NCBI RefSeq assembly: GCF_025717005.1
Contig: NZ_JAOVZU010000005.1
Coordinates: 310,001-374,000 of the forward strand
Origin: Actinotalea endophytica
Lineage (GTDB): Bacteria > Actinomycetota > Actinomycetes > Actinomycetales > Cellulomonadaceae
Direction of reading: 5' to 3'
DNA length: 64,000 nt
Below are positions 48,326 through 58,431 of this stretch, one piece after another (position 1 is the stretch's first letter; each line of letters opens with the position of its first letter). The notes under the pieces are model-generated. The model did not search any database. It had not been told where the DNA came from and worked only from the letters and a program-made list of their open reading frames with translations. A program made the translations under genes and the position numbers.

Positions 48326-50382
48326 GACTGCTCCTCGGGAACGACCTCCTCGCGCAGGCCGGCCGAGCGCAGCCAGCGCACCAGCTGGGCGTGCACCGTC
48401 TCGGCACCGCACAGCACGCGCTCCCCCGGCACGGAGTCGTCGAGCAGGTCCTCGTCGACGGCCCACTCGACCGGGTGCAGGAGCATCGCGAGGTTCTGGT
48501 CGCCGCCGAGCCCCCCGTGCGAACCGACCAGCTCCTCGAACGCGTGCACCTCACCGGTCTGCGCGTCGTAGGTGGAGTGCACGAGCACGTCGGGCGCGTT
48601 CGCCATGCGTGTGACGCGGAGCAGGTCCGTCCGGGCGCGCGGACCGAACGATGCCAACGGGTCCTCCCCCTCGACCCGCCCGTCGGTGAGCCGATGCACG
48701 CCGGCGTGGCCCACCGCGAGCGGGCCCTGCGCGGTGTCGACCACGCAGAACCCGACGCCCGGCTCGGCGAGCAGCCCGGGCAGCAGTGCCGGGTGCCGCT
48801 CCGCGACGTCTTCCAGCGTGACGCGGCCCGGCGACGTCGGGAACCAGATCAGCCCGAGGTTCCCGGAGGCGGCCACGACGGTGGCTGTCGGACCCGTGCC
48901 GCCATCCGTGGGCTCCGATCTCGCGTCGCGCTCGAGCCCGTCGGCCCCGGGTGTCCACCGCGCCCACCGGCCACGCGCACCGGATGCGCTGAGCACGTCG
49001 GACAGCAGGGTCGCCAGCGGGCCCCAGACCTCCTCCGTCCCGGTGTGCCCGGCGACGCTGCCCGAGGTCAGCTCCGTGACCACCGCCTCGAGCGATCGTC
49101 CGGCGAGCTGGGCGAAGGTCGCACCCTGGCTCTGCCCGTGGTCGGAGAGCACGACGAAGCGGTACTCGCGCGGGCACACCTCGGCGAAGCGCTCGAGGGT
49201 GCCGATCGCCGCGTCCACGCCCGCGAGCGCGTCGAGGGCCTCCCGCCGCACCACGCCCGCGTGGTGGGCGATCTCGTCGTAGTCGACCAGGTCGACGAAG
49301 ACCACCGGCGCACCGCGGGCCATCTGGTCGGCGACCAGCGCGACGTTCAGGTCGCGCATCAGCACGTTCGTGACGGCGCGCAGCGCGACGTAGGCGCCAC
49401 GCCGCGGCACCCGCGGCCACACGTCCCGCCGGCGCTGGTGCCACGCCTGCGTGAGCTCCTTGATCATCTCGCCGAAGGTGAGCAGCAGCGCCCGACCCAG
49501 CACGAACGGCCGCGCGAAGAACCGCAGGTAGGAGCTGCCCGTCCCGAGCCCGCCCCGGCGGCCCGCCCGGCTCATCACCAGGAAGGCGGACTCCGCGTCG
49601 CCGGTGAACATCGTGGAGACGGCGGCGCCACCGTCGGCGAGCAGCCCACGCCCGTCGGAGAGGTGCTCCTCGACGATCGCGGCGTCCGCCGGGTGGTTCG
49701 TCACCACCAGGCGCCCGGCCTCCTTGTCGTACCAGCGGAACGCCGGGATGCCGTCGTTCGTGCCGTGCAGCAGGCCCGCCTGGCTGGCCGGCGTGGTCGA
49801 CGGCACGCGAGCCCACCACGGGCGAGCGGTGTGGCTGCCGCGGCGCAGCCACCGGGCCAGGGTGGGTGCGTCCCCCGAGCCGATCGCGTGCTGCAGCACC
49901 GGGTACGCCAGGCCGTCGATCTGGATCACCACGAGACCCGGCTCGCGCGAGTCGCCGCCCGCCCGGGTGCGCCGGCTGCGACGCATCAGGTCGGCAACGA
50001 GGTAGTCGCGGTCCTCCGCGCCGACGAGCCACCGCGCGACCGCCGTGACGATGCCGACCACGGCGAACGTCGCGAGCGTCGCTCCCCAGCCGTCGACCTC
50101 GACGCCCGGGACCACGGCGAGCGACAGCCGCAGCACACCGAGCTGGAAGACCAGGCCGAGCAGCAGCGTCCCCGGAACCCCGACGAGCCGCGCGAGCGGA
50201 CGCAGCCGAGGCCGGACCAGGGCGTCGAGCAGACCGACGAGCAGCGCGACCAGCAGCGCCGCCCACCAGTCGTCGATCACCAGGCCGTGCACCATCCATG
50301 CGGTGACCAGCAGCGCGATAGCCGTCGCGCAGGTGCCGAGCACGGCGTTGCGCACGTCCCGCTGGGTGATCCTCAGGTCCAC
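48322..50382 (-). CDS. Membrane protein with phage-holin-like N-terminus and phosphodiesterase domain
   Basis: A 686-aa fusion. Residues 1-120 hold four membrane spans of the holin-4/YvlD type. The rest is an alkaline-phosphatase-superfamily phosphodiesterase: VIQIDGLAYPV (metal Asp), PSTTPASQAGLLHG (nucleophile Thr), DLVDYDEIAHHAG (Asp, His) and VLSDHGQSQG (Asp, His). It probably cleaves a phosphodiester or pyrophosphate at the membrane, on which side is unclear. GTG 50382 is chosen for GGAGG five bases upstream. It is coupled to the MBL hydrolase gene. It is not a prophage holin. Confidence 0.88.
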   Translation of the reverse strand: MDLRITQRDVRNAVLGTCATAIALLVTAWMVHGLVIDDWWAALLVALLVGLLDALVRPRLRPLARLVGVPGTLLLGLVFQLGVLRLSLAVVPGVEVDGWGATLATFAVVGIVTAVARWLVGAEDRDYLVADLMRRSRRTRAGGDSREPGLVVIQIDGLAYPVLQHAIGSGDAPTLARWLRRGSHTARPWWARVPSTTPASQAGLLHGTNDGIPAFRWYDKEAGRLVVTNHPADAAIVEEHLSDGRGLLADGGAAVSTMFTGDAESAFLVMSRAGRRGGLGTGSSYLRFFARPFVLGRALLLTFGEMIKELTQAWHQRRRDVWPRVPRRGAYVALRAVTNVLMRDLNVALVADQMARGAPVVFVDLVDYDEIAHHAGVVRREALDALAGVDAAIGTLERFAEVCPREYRFVVLSDHGQSQGATFAQLAGRSLEAVVTELTSGSVAGHTGTEEVWGPLATLLSDVLSASGARGRWARWTPGADGLERDARSEPTDGGTGPTATVVAASGNLGLIWFPTSPGRVTLEDVAERHPALLPGLLAEPGVGFCVVDTAQGPLAVGHAGVHRLTDGRVEGEDPLASFGPRARTDLLRVTRMANAPDVLVHSTYDAQTGEVHAFEELVGSHGGLGGDQNLAMLLHPVEWAVDEDLLDDSVPGERVLCGAETVHAQLVRWLRSAGLREEVVPEEQS

Positions 50383-50410
50383 GGGTCCTCCGATACCGCT
50401 CGCTCTCACG

Positions 50411-50914
50411 CTAGCGGGGTGGTGCGGTCCGCGCGGGGCGTCCCACTGGAGCCCGCCCGCGTGCCGCCTCGGTGTCACGCATGCCGAGCAGCGACGTCCC
50501 GACTCCGTAGGTGACGAAGTCCCCGTGCGGCACGATCCGCACACCGACCGACGTCTCGGCCGGGTCGCCGGTGTCCAGGCCTCGGGTGAGCCGCTGCCAG
50601 ACCTCGGCCGGCACCTCGGGGCGCGGTAGCACCGTCGCGGTGCCGGCGACGGTGATCGTCGCCGCCGGGATCTTCACGAACGGCATGAACGGCACCCGCT
50701 TGCCGATCGGGACCGTCACCGAGATCTCCGGGTTCGCGCGCAGGTGCGCGACCTTCCAGGAGTCCTCCTTGCTGACGAACCAGATCGCTCCGTCGTGCAC
50801 GGTCGGCACGATGCCGACCGTGCGTCCCTCGCCTCGTGCGCTCACCATCCCGACCACAGCGAACGCCTGCTTGCCCAGCTCCGCCCACACCTGGGTGGTC
50901 GTCACGTCGACCAT
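50411..50914 (-). CDS. Pyridoxamine-5'-phosphate-oxidase-fold protein
   Basis: A 167-aa split beta-barrel flavin-binding-type protein. FAVVGMVSARGEGRTVGIVP, WKVAHLRANPEISVTVPIG and the late VRIVPHGDFVTYGVG strand fit the PNPOx-like general family, which uses FMN, F420 or heme. No cofactor is fixed by sequence. ATG 50914 follows GAGGAG; GTG 50917 is an adjacent alternative. TAGCGT upstream could be a -10 box. The last 20 residues are a non-conserved Arg/Pro tail. Confidence 0.82.
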   Translation of the reverse strand: MVDVTTTQVWAELGKQAFAVVGMVSARGEGRTVGIVPTVHDGAIWFVSKEDSWKVAHLRANPEISVTVPIGKRVPFMPFVKIPAATITVAGTATVLPRPEVPAEVWQRLTRGLDTGDPAETSVGVRIVPHGDFVTYGVGTSLLGMRDTEAARGRAPVGRPARTAPPR

Positions 50915-50987
50915 CACCGCTCCTCACCTCGTCACCTCCCACGCTAGGAGTCGCCGAGGGCGCCGCGGGGGCGTTCGGGCCGGCAGC

Positions 50988-51683
50988 TCAGGCCAGGACG
51001 GGCACGACGGCGGGGTGCAGGTGCGCGAGGGCGCCACGCAGGACGTCGAGGAACTCCTCCGGGGCGTGGCTGTTGACGTCGTGACCGGCTCGGCGCACCA
51101 CGTGCAGCCGGGCGTTCGGTCGGGCCGCGAGCATCCGCCACTCGTCGAGTCGCAGGGGATCCCGGGAGCCGTTGACGATCCACACCGGCACGAGCAGCCT
51201 GCGCAGATCCGCCAGCGCGGAGTAGCCGTGCAGTGCGGCAAGCATGTCGGCCACGACGTGCCAGGTGCCGTTCGGGCGGAACATCGCCGCGACCTTGCTG
51301 CTGGCCCGCCGGTACAGGTTCAGGGGCTTGCCCGCGATCTCGGTGGAGCAGCCGGACAGCATCACCCCGGCGAGGCGATCGTGGTGCCGCGCGGCGTACG
51401 CGAGCGACGTGTAGCCGCCGAGCGAGAGACCCACGAGCAGGGGCGGCACCGGCTGGGCTGCGACCGCGTCGTCGATCGCCCGCAGCGCACCGTCGAAGGT
51501 GAAGCGCTCCCCCGTGCGTGCACCGTGGCCGGGGAGGTCGAGGGCGTGCACGGTGTGGCCGGCCGCGCGCAACGCGTCGACCTGGGGGTCCCAGATCGCC
51601 GAGGACGTCCTGGTCCCGTGCACGAACACGACGGGGATGATGATCGGCTGCCTCTCACGGGTACGGCGTTGTGCCATCCCCAT
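50988..51683 (-). CDS. Alpha/beta hydrolase
   Basis: A 231-aa serine hydrolase with oxyanion-hole motif VFVHGTRTSS, nucleophile elbow GLSLGG (Ser), acid residue in VNGSRDP, and catalytic His in AGHDVNSH. The ALDLPGHGAR block is typical of small-molecule esterases and lactonases. The substrate is unknown. Two Met codons, 51683 and 51677, can start it. It stands alone; no partner gene suggests a pathway. Confidence 0.9.
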   Translation of the reverse strand: MGMAQRRTRERQPIIIPVVFVHGTRTSSAIWDPQVDALRAAGHTVHALDLPGHGARTGERFTFDGALRAIDDAVAAQPVPPLLVGLSLGGYTSLAYAARHHDRLAGVMLSGCSTEIAGKPLNLYRRASSKVAAMFRPNGTWHVVADMLAALHGYSALADLRRLLVPVWIVNGSRDPLRLDEWRMLAARPNARLHVVRRAGHDVNSHAPEEFLDVLRGALAHLHPAVVPVLA

Positions 51684-51799
51684 CGGTTCCAGGGTCGGTC
51701 ACCTGGAGCCGTAGCGCCCGTTCATCCCGGCACGTGGACGATCATCACCGGACCCTCACGCCCGGGACGCGAGAGCGGCACAGCTCGCCGCGCTTACGC

Positions 51800-52213
51800 T
51801 CACGCGCCGCGGATCTCGCCGATCCGGATGTTGTTGCCGAACGGGTCCCGCAGGCCCATGTCGCGGCCGTACGGCATGTCCGTCGGCGGCTGCGTGATCG
51901 TCACGCCGTGCTCGACCAGGTGCTGGTGGACCGCGTCGACGTCGTCGGTGGTGAACGCGACCCAGCCGCCCCCCGCACCCTTGGCGACGAGCTCACGGAC
52001 CTGCTCCGCCGTCGCCGGGTCCTGGGCCGGCGGGCCGGGCAGCTCGAGCAGGATGTCGCGTCGGTCGCCCGGCACCCGCACGGTGAGCCAACGCATCGGA
52101 CCGAACATCAGGTCGGCCGAGACCTCCAGACCGAGCACGCCGACGTAGAAGCCGAGCGCCTCGTCCTGGTCCAGGACGAAGATCGAGGACAGGTTGTTCG
52201 CGGTGAGGTTCAT
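51800..52213 (-). CDS. VOC-family (glyoxalase/bleomycin-resistance) protein
   Basis: A 137-aa vicinal-oxygen-chelate protein: paired beta-alpha-beta-beta-beta halves, with SIFVLDQDEALGFYVGVLGLEV at the start and MGLRDPFGNNIRIGE at the end. The position often occupied by a metal-binding Glu is the Glu of RIGEIRG, while the first-half His is absent, so metal binding is unsure. It overlaps the AraC-type regulator gene by four bases and is translated with it. Confidence 0.88.
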   Translation of the reverse strand: MNLTANNLSSIFVLDQDEALGFYVGVLGLEVSADLMFGPMRWLTVRVPGDRRDILLELPGPPAQDPATAEQVRELVAKGAGGGWVAFTTDDVDAVHQHLVEHGVTITQPPTDMPYGRDMGLRDPFGNNIRIGEIRGA

Positions 52214-52674
52214 GCCCTGGAAACTACGGGCCCGGGACGGGCCGGCGCTTCTCCGAAATCGGCATCGTCGACCGGCTCGCGGAAGACCGCCGGTCGCATC
52301 CAGGCCATCGTCACGCAGCCGGGGACAGCGGGCAGTGGCCCGCGCCTGCGGTACGCCGAGGGCGACTCGCCGACGACGGCCGTGAAGGTCCGCCCGAAGG
52401 TGCCCAGGCTGGTGAACCCGACCTCGGTGCAGATCCTGGTCACCGACCAGTCGGTGGAGCGCAGCAGGAACATCGCACGCTCGACCCGTCGCCGCTGCAC
52501 GTACCGGTGCGGCGTCTCGCCGAACACGCCGCGGAAGGCTCGCACCAGGTGCGCGGGCGTCACCGGCACCAGCGCGGCGAGCGTGGCCAGGTCGAGCTCG
52601 TCGCGGTAGCCGGCGTCGATCGCGTCGCGGACGCGCAGCATCGCCCGGTTGATCTCCTCGCCGCTGCGGCTCAT
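52210..52674 (-). CDS. Short AraC-family regulator
   Basis: A 154-aa protein that is mainly the AraC DNA-binding domain: two helix-turn-helix units (LDLATLAALVPVTPAHLVRAFRGVFG and SVTRICTEVGFTSLGTFGRTF) and the GESPSAYRRR end. There is no N-terminal sensor domain; about 45 residues follow the DNA-binding region. ATG 52674 follows GGAGG. It forms a two-gene unit with the VOC protein, so a small molecule bound by the VOC protein may be the signal, which is inference. Confidence 0.88.
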   Translation of the reverse strand: MSRSGEEINRAMLRVRDAIDAGYRDELDLATLAALVPVTPAHLVRAFRGVFGETPHRYVQRRRVERAMFLLRSTDWSVTRICTEVGFTSLGTFGRTFTAVVGESPSAYRRRGPLPAVPGCVTMAWMRPAVFREPVDDADFGEAPARPGPVVSRA

Positions 52675-52794
52675 CGCACCTCCGTGCTCGCGGAGCGGAC
52701 CCGCGACCCGGGCCACAGACCGAGGATCCCGGCCGGTCGCCGGCCGCGCCACCTGCGACGTGCCCGGAACCGTCCGGCGCAGGCCCGGACGGTG

Positions 52795-52947
52795 ACGCAG
52801 TGCCGGACGGAACGCAGTGCCGGACGGAACGCAGTGCCGGACGTGACGCAGTGCCGGACGTGACGCAGTGCCGGACTGAACGCGCTGCCGAACGGAACGC
52901 GCTGCCGAACGGAACGCGGTGCCGAACGGAACGCGGTGCCGAACCGC
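52795..52947. repeat. 17-bp tandem repeat, nine copies
   Basis: Nine head-to-tail units of 17 bases (consensus ACGCAGTGCCGGACGGA) start at 52795 and end at 52947. The first five are nearly the same; the last four drift to ACGCGSTGCCGAACGGA. The period is not a multiple of three, so it is unlikely to be coding. It fills the 315-bp gap between the AraC-type gene and phoA. Confidence 0.92.
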
Positions 52948-52980
52948 TGCGGGGCCCGGAGGTGCCCCCGGGCCCCGCAG
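52947..52980 (-). terminator. Perfect GC-rich hairpin after phoA
   Basis: CTGCGGGGCCCGG at 52947-52959 pairs perfectly with 52968-52980, giving a 13-bp stem with an 8-base loop. It starts nine bases after the phoA stop and abuts the 17-bp repeats. No U-run follows, but position and strength fit a terminator. Confidence 0.75.
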
Positions 52981-52989
52981 TCCGACGGT

Positions 52990-54408
52990 TCAGTGCCGGC
53001 CGTGGCCCCGGCTGCCGAGGCCCAGCGCGTCCCGCATGGTGAAGAAGAGGTCGGTCTGGTCGGTCAGGCCCACCACGTTGGCCGCCCGAGGGCCGTACGC
53101 CGCGATCCGCACCTGGGTGCCGGTGTGGTCCTGCGAACCGCCCTCGTCGGCCGTGCCGTACGCCACGGTCATCGGCTTGCCGTCAGCGGTGAGCAGCGTC
53201 CGGGTCAGCCCGGGCGTCGTCGTGTTCGGGTACACGATCTGGCTCGAGTGCCCGTGGTCGGCGGTCACCACGACCAGCGTCCGGCCGTCGTGCTCGGCGA
53301 AGTCGAGGGCGGCCTGCACCGCCTCGTCGAAGTCGACCGTCTCGCCGATCTGGGCGCACGGGTTCGCCGCGTGGTCCTGCTTGTCGATCGACGCACCCTC
53401 GACCTGCAGGAAGAAGCCCTTGCCTCGCCGCGAGTCCAGGAGGTCGATGGCCTTGTCGGTCATCTCCGCCAGGCCTGGGACGCTGTCGGCGCGGGCCGGG
53501 TTCGCCGAGCAGGTGATCGGGTCCTCCGCGCCACCCGCGTGGGTCGCGAGCGCGCCCGTCCACCGGGTCTCGAGGTTCCCGTCGGCGAACAGGCCGAGCA
53601 CCGGCCGGCTCTGGTCGGCGCGGGTCACCGCGGCGAGCTCGTCGGCGTCAGTGACCACCTGGTACCCGCGGTCGGTGGCCTGGTCGAGCAGCGTCTCGCC
53701 CTGCCAGTCCCCCGCGGTCGCGGCCTCGTCGAAGTACGTCGCACCGCCGCCGAGCACGAGGTCGGCCCGGGTATCGAGGATCTGCTCGCTGATCGACCCG
53801 GCGCCGCCGTTTTCGAGCGCGTTGTCCGGGCACTGGGCGCTGGTGGCCGACGGCGCCTTGCAGCTGCGCGAGGTGACGTGGGCCTCGAGGACGGCCGGGG
53901 TGGCGTCCTGGATCTCCGCCGTGGTCACGTTGCCGGTGCGCAGACCGTTCGCCTTCGCGAGCTCGAGGATCGTCGTCTGCGGCTCACCTGCGATGTCCAC
54001 CGAGATCGCACCGTTGTAGGTCTTGGTGCCGGTCGCCCAGCCGCTGCCGGACGCCGCGGAGTCGGTGACGTAGTCCGGCAGGCCGTCGGCCTTGTCCAGC
54101 GACCAGGTCGTGTACTCGCCGGTCAGCGGGAGGGCGTCGATGCCGGGCAGCTCGCCGGCTGCGCCGTAGGCGTAGTTGCGGGCGATGGTGATCTCGGAGT
54201 CGCCCATGCCGTCACCGATCAGCAGGATGACGTTGCGCGCCCTGCCCCCGTCGATGGCCTGGCGCACGGCCGCGGTCTGGTCGCCGGACAGTCGCTTCGC
54301 CCCGCCGTTGGCGGTGATGGAGCCGGCCGCGACCGCGCCGCCCGCGACCAGGGCCAGGGCGGCGGCCGCGGCGGTGACGCCCACGGCGCGCCTGGAGAGT
54401 GCTGTCAT
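52990..54408 (-). CDS. phoA: Alkaline phosphatase, PhoA type
   Basis: Secreted metalloenzyme releasing phosphate from monoesters. The 472-aa precursor has a signal peptide (residues 1-28, hydrophobic core ending AVAAG). All E. coli active-site elements are recognisable: [19 protein letters not shown] with the Ser nucleophile, HVTSR (phosphate Arg), [20 protein letters not shown] and SQDHTGTQV metal ligands, and four cysteines in the two disulfide positions. ATG 54408 follows GAGGGGG. A possible PHO box lies about 55 bp upstream and a strong hairpin follows the stop. Confidence 0.95.
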   Translation of the reverse strand: MTALSRRAVGVTAAAAALALVAGGAVAAGSITANGGAKRLSGDQTAAVRQAIDGGRARNVILLIGDGMGDSEITIARNYAYGAAGELPGIDALPLTGEYTTWSLDKADGLPDYVTDSAASGSGWATGTKTYNGAISVDIAGEPQTTILELAKANGLRTGNVTTAEIQDATPAVLEAHVTSRSCKAPSATSAQCPDNALENGGAGSISEQILDTRADLVLGGGATYFDEAATAGDWQGETLLDQATDRGYQVVTDADELAAVTRADQSRPVLGLFADGNLETRWTGALATHAGGAEDPITCSANPARADSVPGLAEMTDKAIDLLDSRRGKGFFLQVEGASIDKQDHAANPCAQIGETVDFDEAVQAALDFAEHDGRTLVVVTADHGHSSQIVYPNTTTPGLTRTLLTADGKPMTVAYGTADEGGSQDHTGTQVRIAAYGPRAANVVGLTDQTDLFFTMRDALGLGSRGHGRH

Positions 54409-54463
54409 CGTTCCCCCTCGAAGTGGAGTGGCCCCGGACCGGGCCGCGCCCCACCCCACTCCG

Positions 54464-54485
54464 CCGGGGTGAACTCCACGGGTAC
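54464..54485 (-). promoter_or_regulatory. Possible PhoP (PHO) box upstream of phoA
   Basis: On the minus strand two adjoining 11-base units read GTACCCGTGGA and GTTCACCCCGG. The second matches the actinobacterial PhoP repeat pattern well, the first weakly. Position about 55 bp before the phoA start is suitable for phosphate-starvation control. Confidence 0.4.
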
Positions 54486-54505
54486 TCACCGCGGCGATCG
54501 GCAGA

Positions 54506-54590
54506 ACTCTGCGCGCGGGCCCCGCCGCACCGACGCCGGAGTTCAGCACTCTGCGGGCGGACCCCCGCCACGCCGACGCCGGAATTCAGC
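54506..54590. repeat. Tandem duplication of a 42/43-bp segment
   Basis: Two adjoining copies (54506-54547 and 54548-54590) share ACTCTGCG at the left and GACGCCGGA at the right with a few mismatches. They lie in the divergent phoA/ABC-F spacer, and both end with GTTCAGC or ATTCAGC. Confidence 0.75.
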
Positions 54591-54626
54591 GCGAGCGTCG
54601 CCGACGTGGACCGGCAGGATGACCCC

Positions 54627-56273
<1,647 letters not shown>

Positions 56274-56362
56274 CCTGCCGTCCTCGGCGCGCGCGTCGCC
56301 ACCGCCTGGGTCGGGTCGCCGCTCCGGTCGCACCGGCCGAACCCGCTGGCGATACTCGCGAC

Positions 56363-57055
56363 ATGGACCCGACCGAGGTGACGATCGAGCTCGACGACGG
56401 CGCGATGCCGGCACACCTCTGGCTCCCGGACCGCGGCAGCGGGCCCGGGATCCTGCTGGTCCAGGAGATCTTCGGCCTGAGCCCCTACCTGCGGCGGCGG
56501 GCGGCCGACCTGGCCGCGCTCGGCTACGTGGTGATGGCTCCCGAGCTGTTCTGGCGGCTCGGCACGAGTGCGGTGCCGAACGGCCCGACGATGCTCGAGC
56601 AGGGCCTCGCTCTCGCGTCGCGCTTCGACTGGCCCACCGGCGTCAGCGACGCCTCCGCCGCACTCGACCGGCTCCGCGAGCTGCCCGAGGTGACCGGCGG
56701 GGTCGGGCTCGTCGGCTTCTGCTTCGGCGGTGGCCTCGCGTTCGCGGTGGCCGCCGACGAGGCGCCGGATGCTCTGGTCGCGTACTACGGCTCCGCGCTG
56801 CCGACGCTGCTCGATCTCGCGCCGCGGGTTCTCGCGCCGTCGTTGCACCACATCGGTGCCGCGGACGCCTACCTCGACTCCGCGGCCGTCGCGGCCATCC
56901 GTGCTGCCGTCGCACCGCAGGGCGCTCGGGTCGAGGTCCACGACGGCGCGGACCACGCCTTCGACAACCCGGACTTCGCGAACTTCCACCCGGGCGCGTC
57001 CGCGACGGCCTGGGCGCAGACCCGCGACTTCCTGCGTGAGCACCTGCCGGTCTGA
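56363..57055 (+). CDS. Dienelactone hydrolase family protein
   Basis: A 230-aa alpha/beta hydrolase of the DLH group. The Cys nucleophile sits in GFCFGGG; VQEIFGLSPYLR supplies the conserved Glu, Asp lies in IGAADAYLD, and His in GADHAFDNP. Members open dienelactones or act on other esters. ATG 56363 has GATACT six bases upstream and no ribosome-binding site, consistent with leaderless expression. It converges on the MFS gene with a 3-bp gap. Confidence 0.92.
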   Translation: MDPTEVTIELDDGAMPAHLWLPDRGSGPGILLVQEIFGLSPYLRRRAADLAALGYVVMAPELFWRLGTSAVPNGPTMLEQGLALASRFDWPTGVSDASAALDRLRELPEVTGGVGLVGFCFGGGLAFAVAADEAPDALVAYYGSALPTLLDLAPRVLAPSLHHIGAADAYLDSAAVAAIRAAVAPQGARVEVHDGADHAFDNPDFANFHPGASATAWAQTRDFLREHLPV

Positions 57056-57058
57056 CCG

Positions 57059-58303
57059 TCACGACCGCACCGGCACCCCGACCGCTCCGGGCACGGCCGC
57101 GCTCGTCGTGCGCTGCACGCCGCGGGTTCCGACGTGGACGACGGCCGCGAGCGTGAAGAGCGTTCCGACCAGGACGCCGAGGCCGGCGAAGCCGGCCCTC
57201 GCGACCATCGCGCCGCCGGCGGCGGCGCCGACGAGGTAACCGAGCTGCTGGGCGGTGGTCCGCACCGCCATCGCCGCCACGCCCCGACCGGCGAGCTGCA
57301 GCCCGAACGCGCTCGCGGCGATGCTCCGGGCCCCGGCGACGAACCCGAGGGCAGCGAGCACGCTCGCGCTGACGGCCGCGGACGGCCGCACCAGACCGAG
57401 CGCCGCCCCGCCGATCGCCAGCAGCGCCGCACCGGGCACCAGGAGGTCACGGGCCCGCGCGAGGCGCGGGCGGGCGAGTCGGGTCCCGACCATGAAGGCC
57501 ACGGCGCTCACGCCGATCAGCAGCCCGACCGTGCCCGGCGCGGTCCCGTAGGTCCGGGCGAAGAGCGCGCCGGCGTAGACGACGACGGCCGACCACCCGG
57601 CGTAGGCGAGGAGCTCACCGAGCGCCCAGGCCCGTGCCCGGGTGGTCCGCCAGACCTGAACGTCCGGCGCGCCGGGCTCGAGCTGCGCGGGCGCGACGTC
57701 GCGGGGCAGCCGCAGCGTCCCGGCGAGGGCCAGCAGACTCGTCGCGCACGGCACGAGCAGCCAGGTCGTCCGCCACGACTGGGCCAGCAGCCCGGACGTG
57801 AGGGTGGCCAGCACGGCCGCGGCCGGCGGGCCCATCATCGCTGCCGACAGCAGCCGCGGTGCGTCGTCGGCCCCGCCCCACACCTTGGCGGCCGCGAGCG
57901 CGCTGGTCAGGACCGTCGCGAGACCGAGGCCCAGGACCACGTGGGCCACGATCAGCACGGTCAGGCCGGTCGCGACGCCGGCGAGCGCGGACCCCACGGC
58001 GACCGACCCGAGCCCGACCGCAAGGAGGTCTCGCAGCCCGACGCTGCGCGCGAGGGTGACGAGCAGCACGGTCGCGACCGCGGCGGCCAGCCCGGAGACC
58101 CCGCGCAACGCACCGATCGCGCCCACCGAGACGCCCAGGTCGTCCGCGAGCTGTGCGACGACGGGCGGCAGGACGAACCCCGGCGCCTGCGCCGCGAACA
58201 TCGCGAGAGCGAGCACGGCGGGGAGCTGTGTCGCAGGCGCAGGTGCTGCGTGCTCACGTGTCGTCGTCGCAGGTGCTGCCGGTCGTGGTGCGCTGCGGGT
58301 CAT
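57059..58303 (-). CDS. MFS transporter
   Basis: A 414-aa membrane protein with twelve predicted spans, about 25 polar residues first, and a loop near the middle around residue 210 that joins the two six-helix halves. The loop after helix 2 (LARSVGLRDLLA) fits the MFS motif A region only loosely. The substrate is unknown; the closest style is CynX/NimT-like or drug efflux proteins. AAGGAGG precedes the ATG by six bases, a strong ribosome site. No regulator gene is adjacent except the LuxR-fusion hydrolase upstream. Confidence 0.85.
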   Translation of the reverse strand: MTRSAPRPAAPATTTREHAAPAPATQLPAVLALAMFAAQAPGFVLPPVVAQLADDLGVSVGAIGALRGVSGLAAAVATVLLVTLARSVGLRDLLAVGLGSVAVGSALAGVATGLTVLIVAHVVLGLGLATVLTSALAAAKVWGGADDAPRLLSAAMMGPPAAAVLATLTSGLLAQSWRTTWLLVPCATSLLALAGTLRLPRDVAPAQLEPGAPDVQVWRTTRARAWALGELLAYAGWSAVVVYAGALFARTYGTAPGTVGLLIGVSAVAFMVGTRLARPRLARARDLLVPGAALLAIGGAALGLVRPSAAVSASVLAALGFVAGARSIAASAFGLQLAGRGVAAMAVRTTAQQLGYLVGAAAGGAMVARAGFAGLGVLVGTLFTLAAVVHVGTRGVQRTTSAAVPGAVGVPVRS

Positions 58304-58431
58304 GGTGGCCTCCTTCGGTGACCCCGTCGACGCTAGGCACCGCGCGCCGTCACGACGTCCGTGCGGGCACGCTCGTCGGGCGCTCCGGCGCGGTCACGCG
58401 TGGCGGTGCGCACGCACTCGGGACGGGCGCC

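Noticed and set aside
48322-50382. Prophage holin and lysis region
   Set aside because: The holin-like part is a fused membrane domain of a chromosomal phosphodiesterase, and no other phage genes are near.
52795-52947. CRISPR array
   Set aside because: Units are 17 bp and directly adjacent, with no unique spacers and no cas genes in the window.
52800-53042. Short plus-strand frame through the 17-bp repeats
   Set aside because: A 17-bp period cannot code for a consistent repeat, and the frame runs into phoA antisense sequence.
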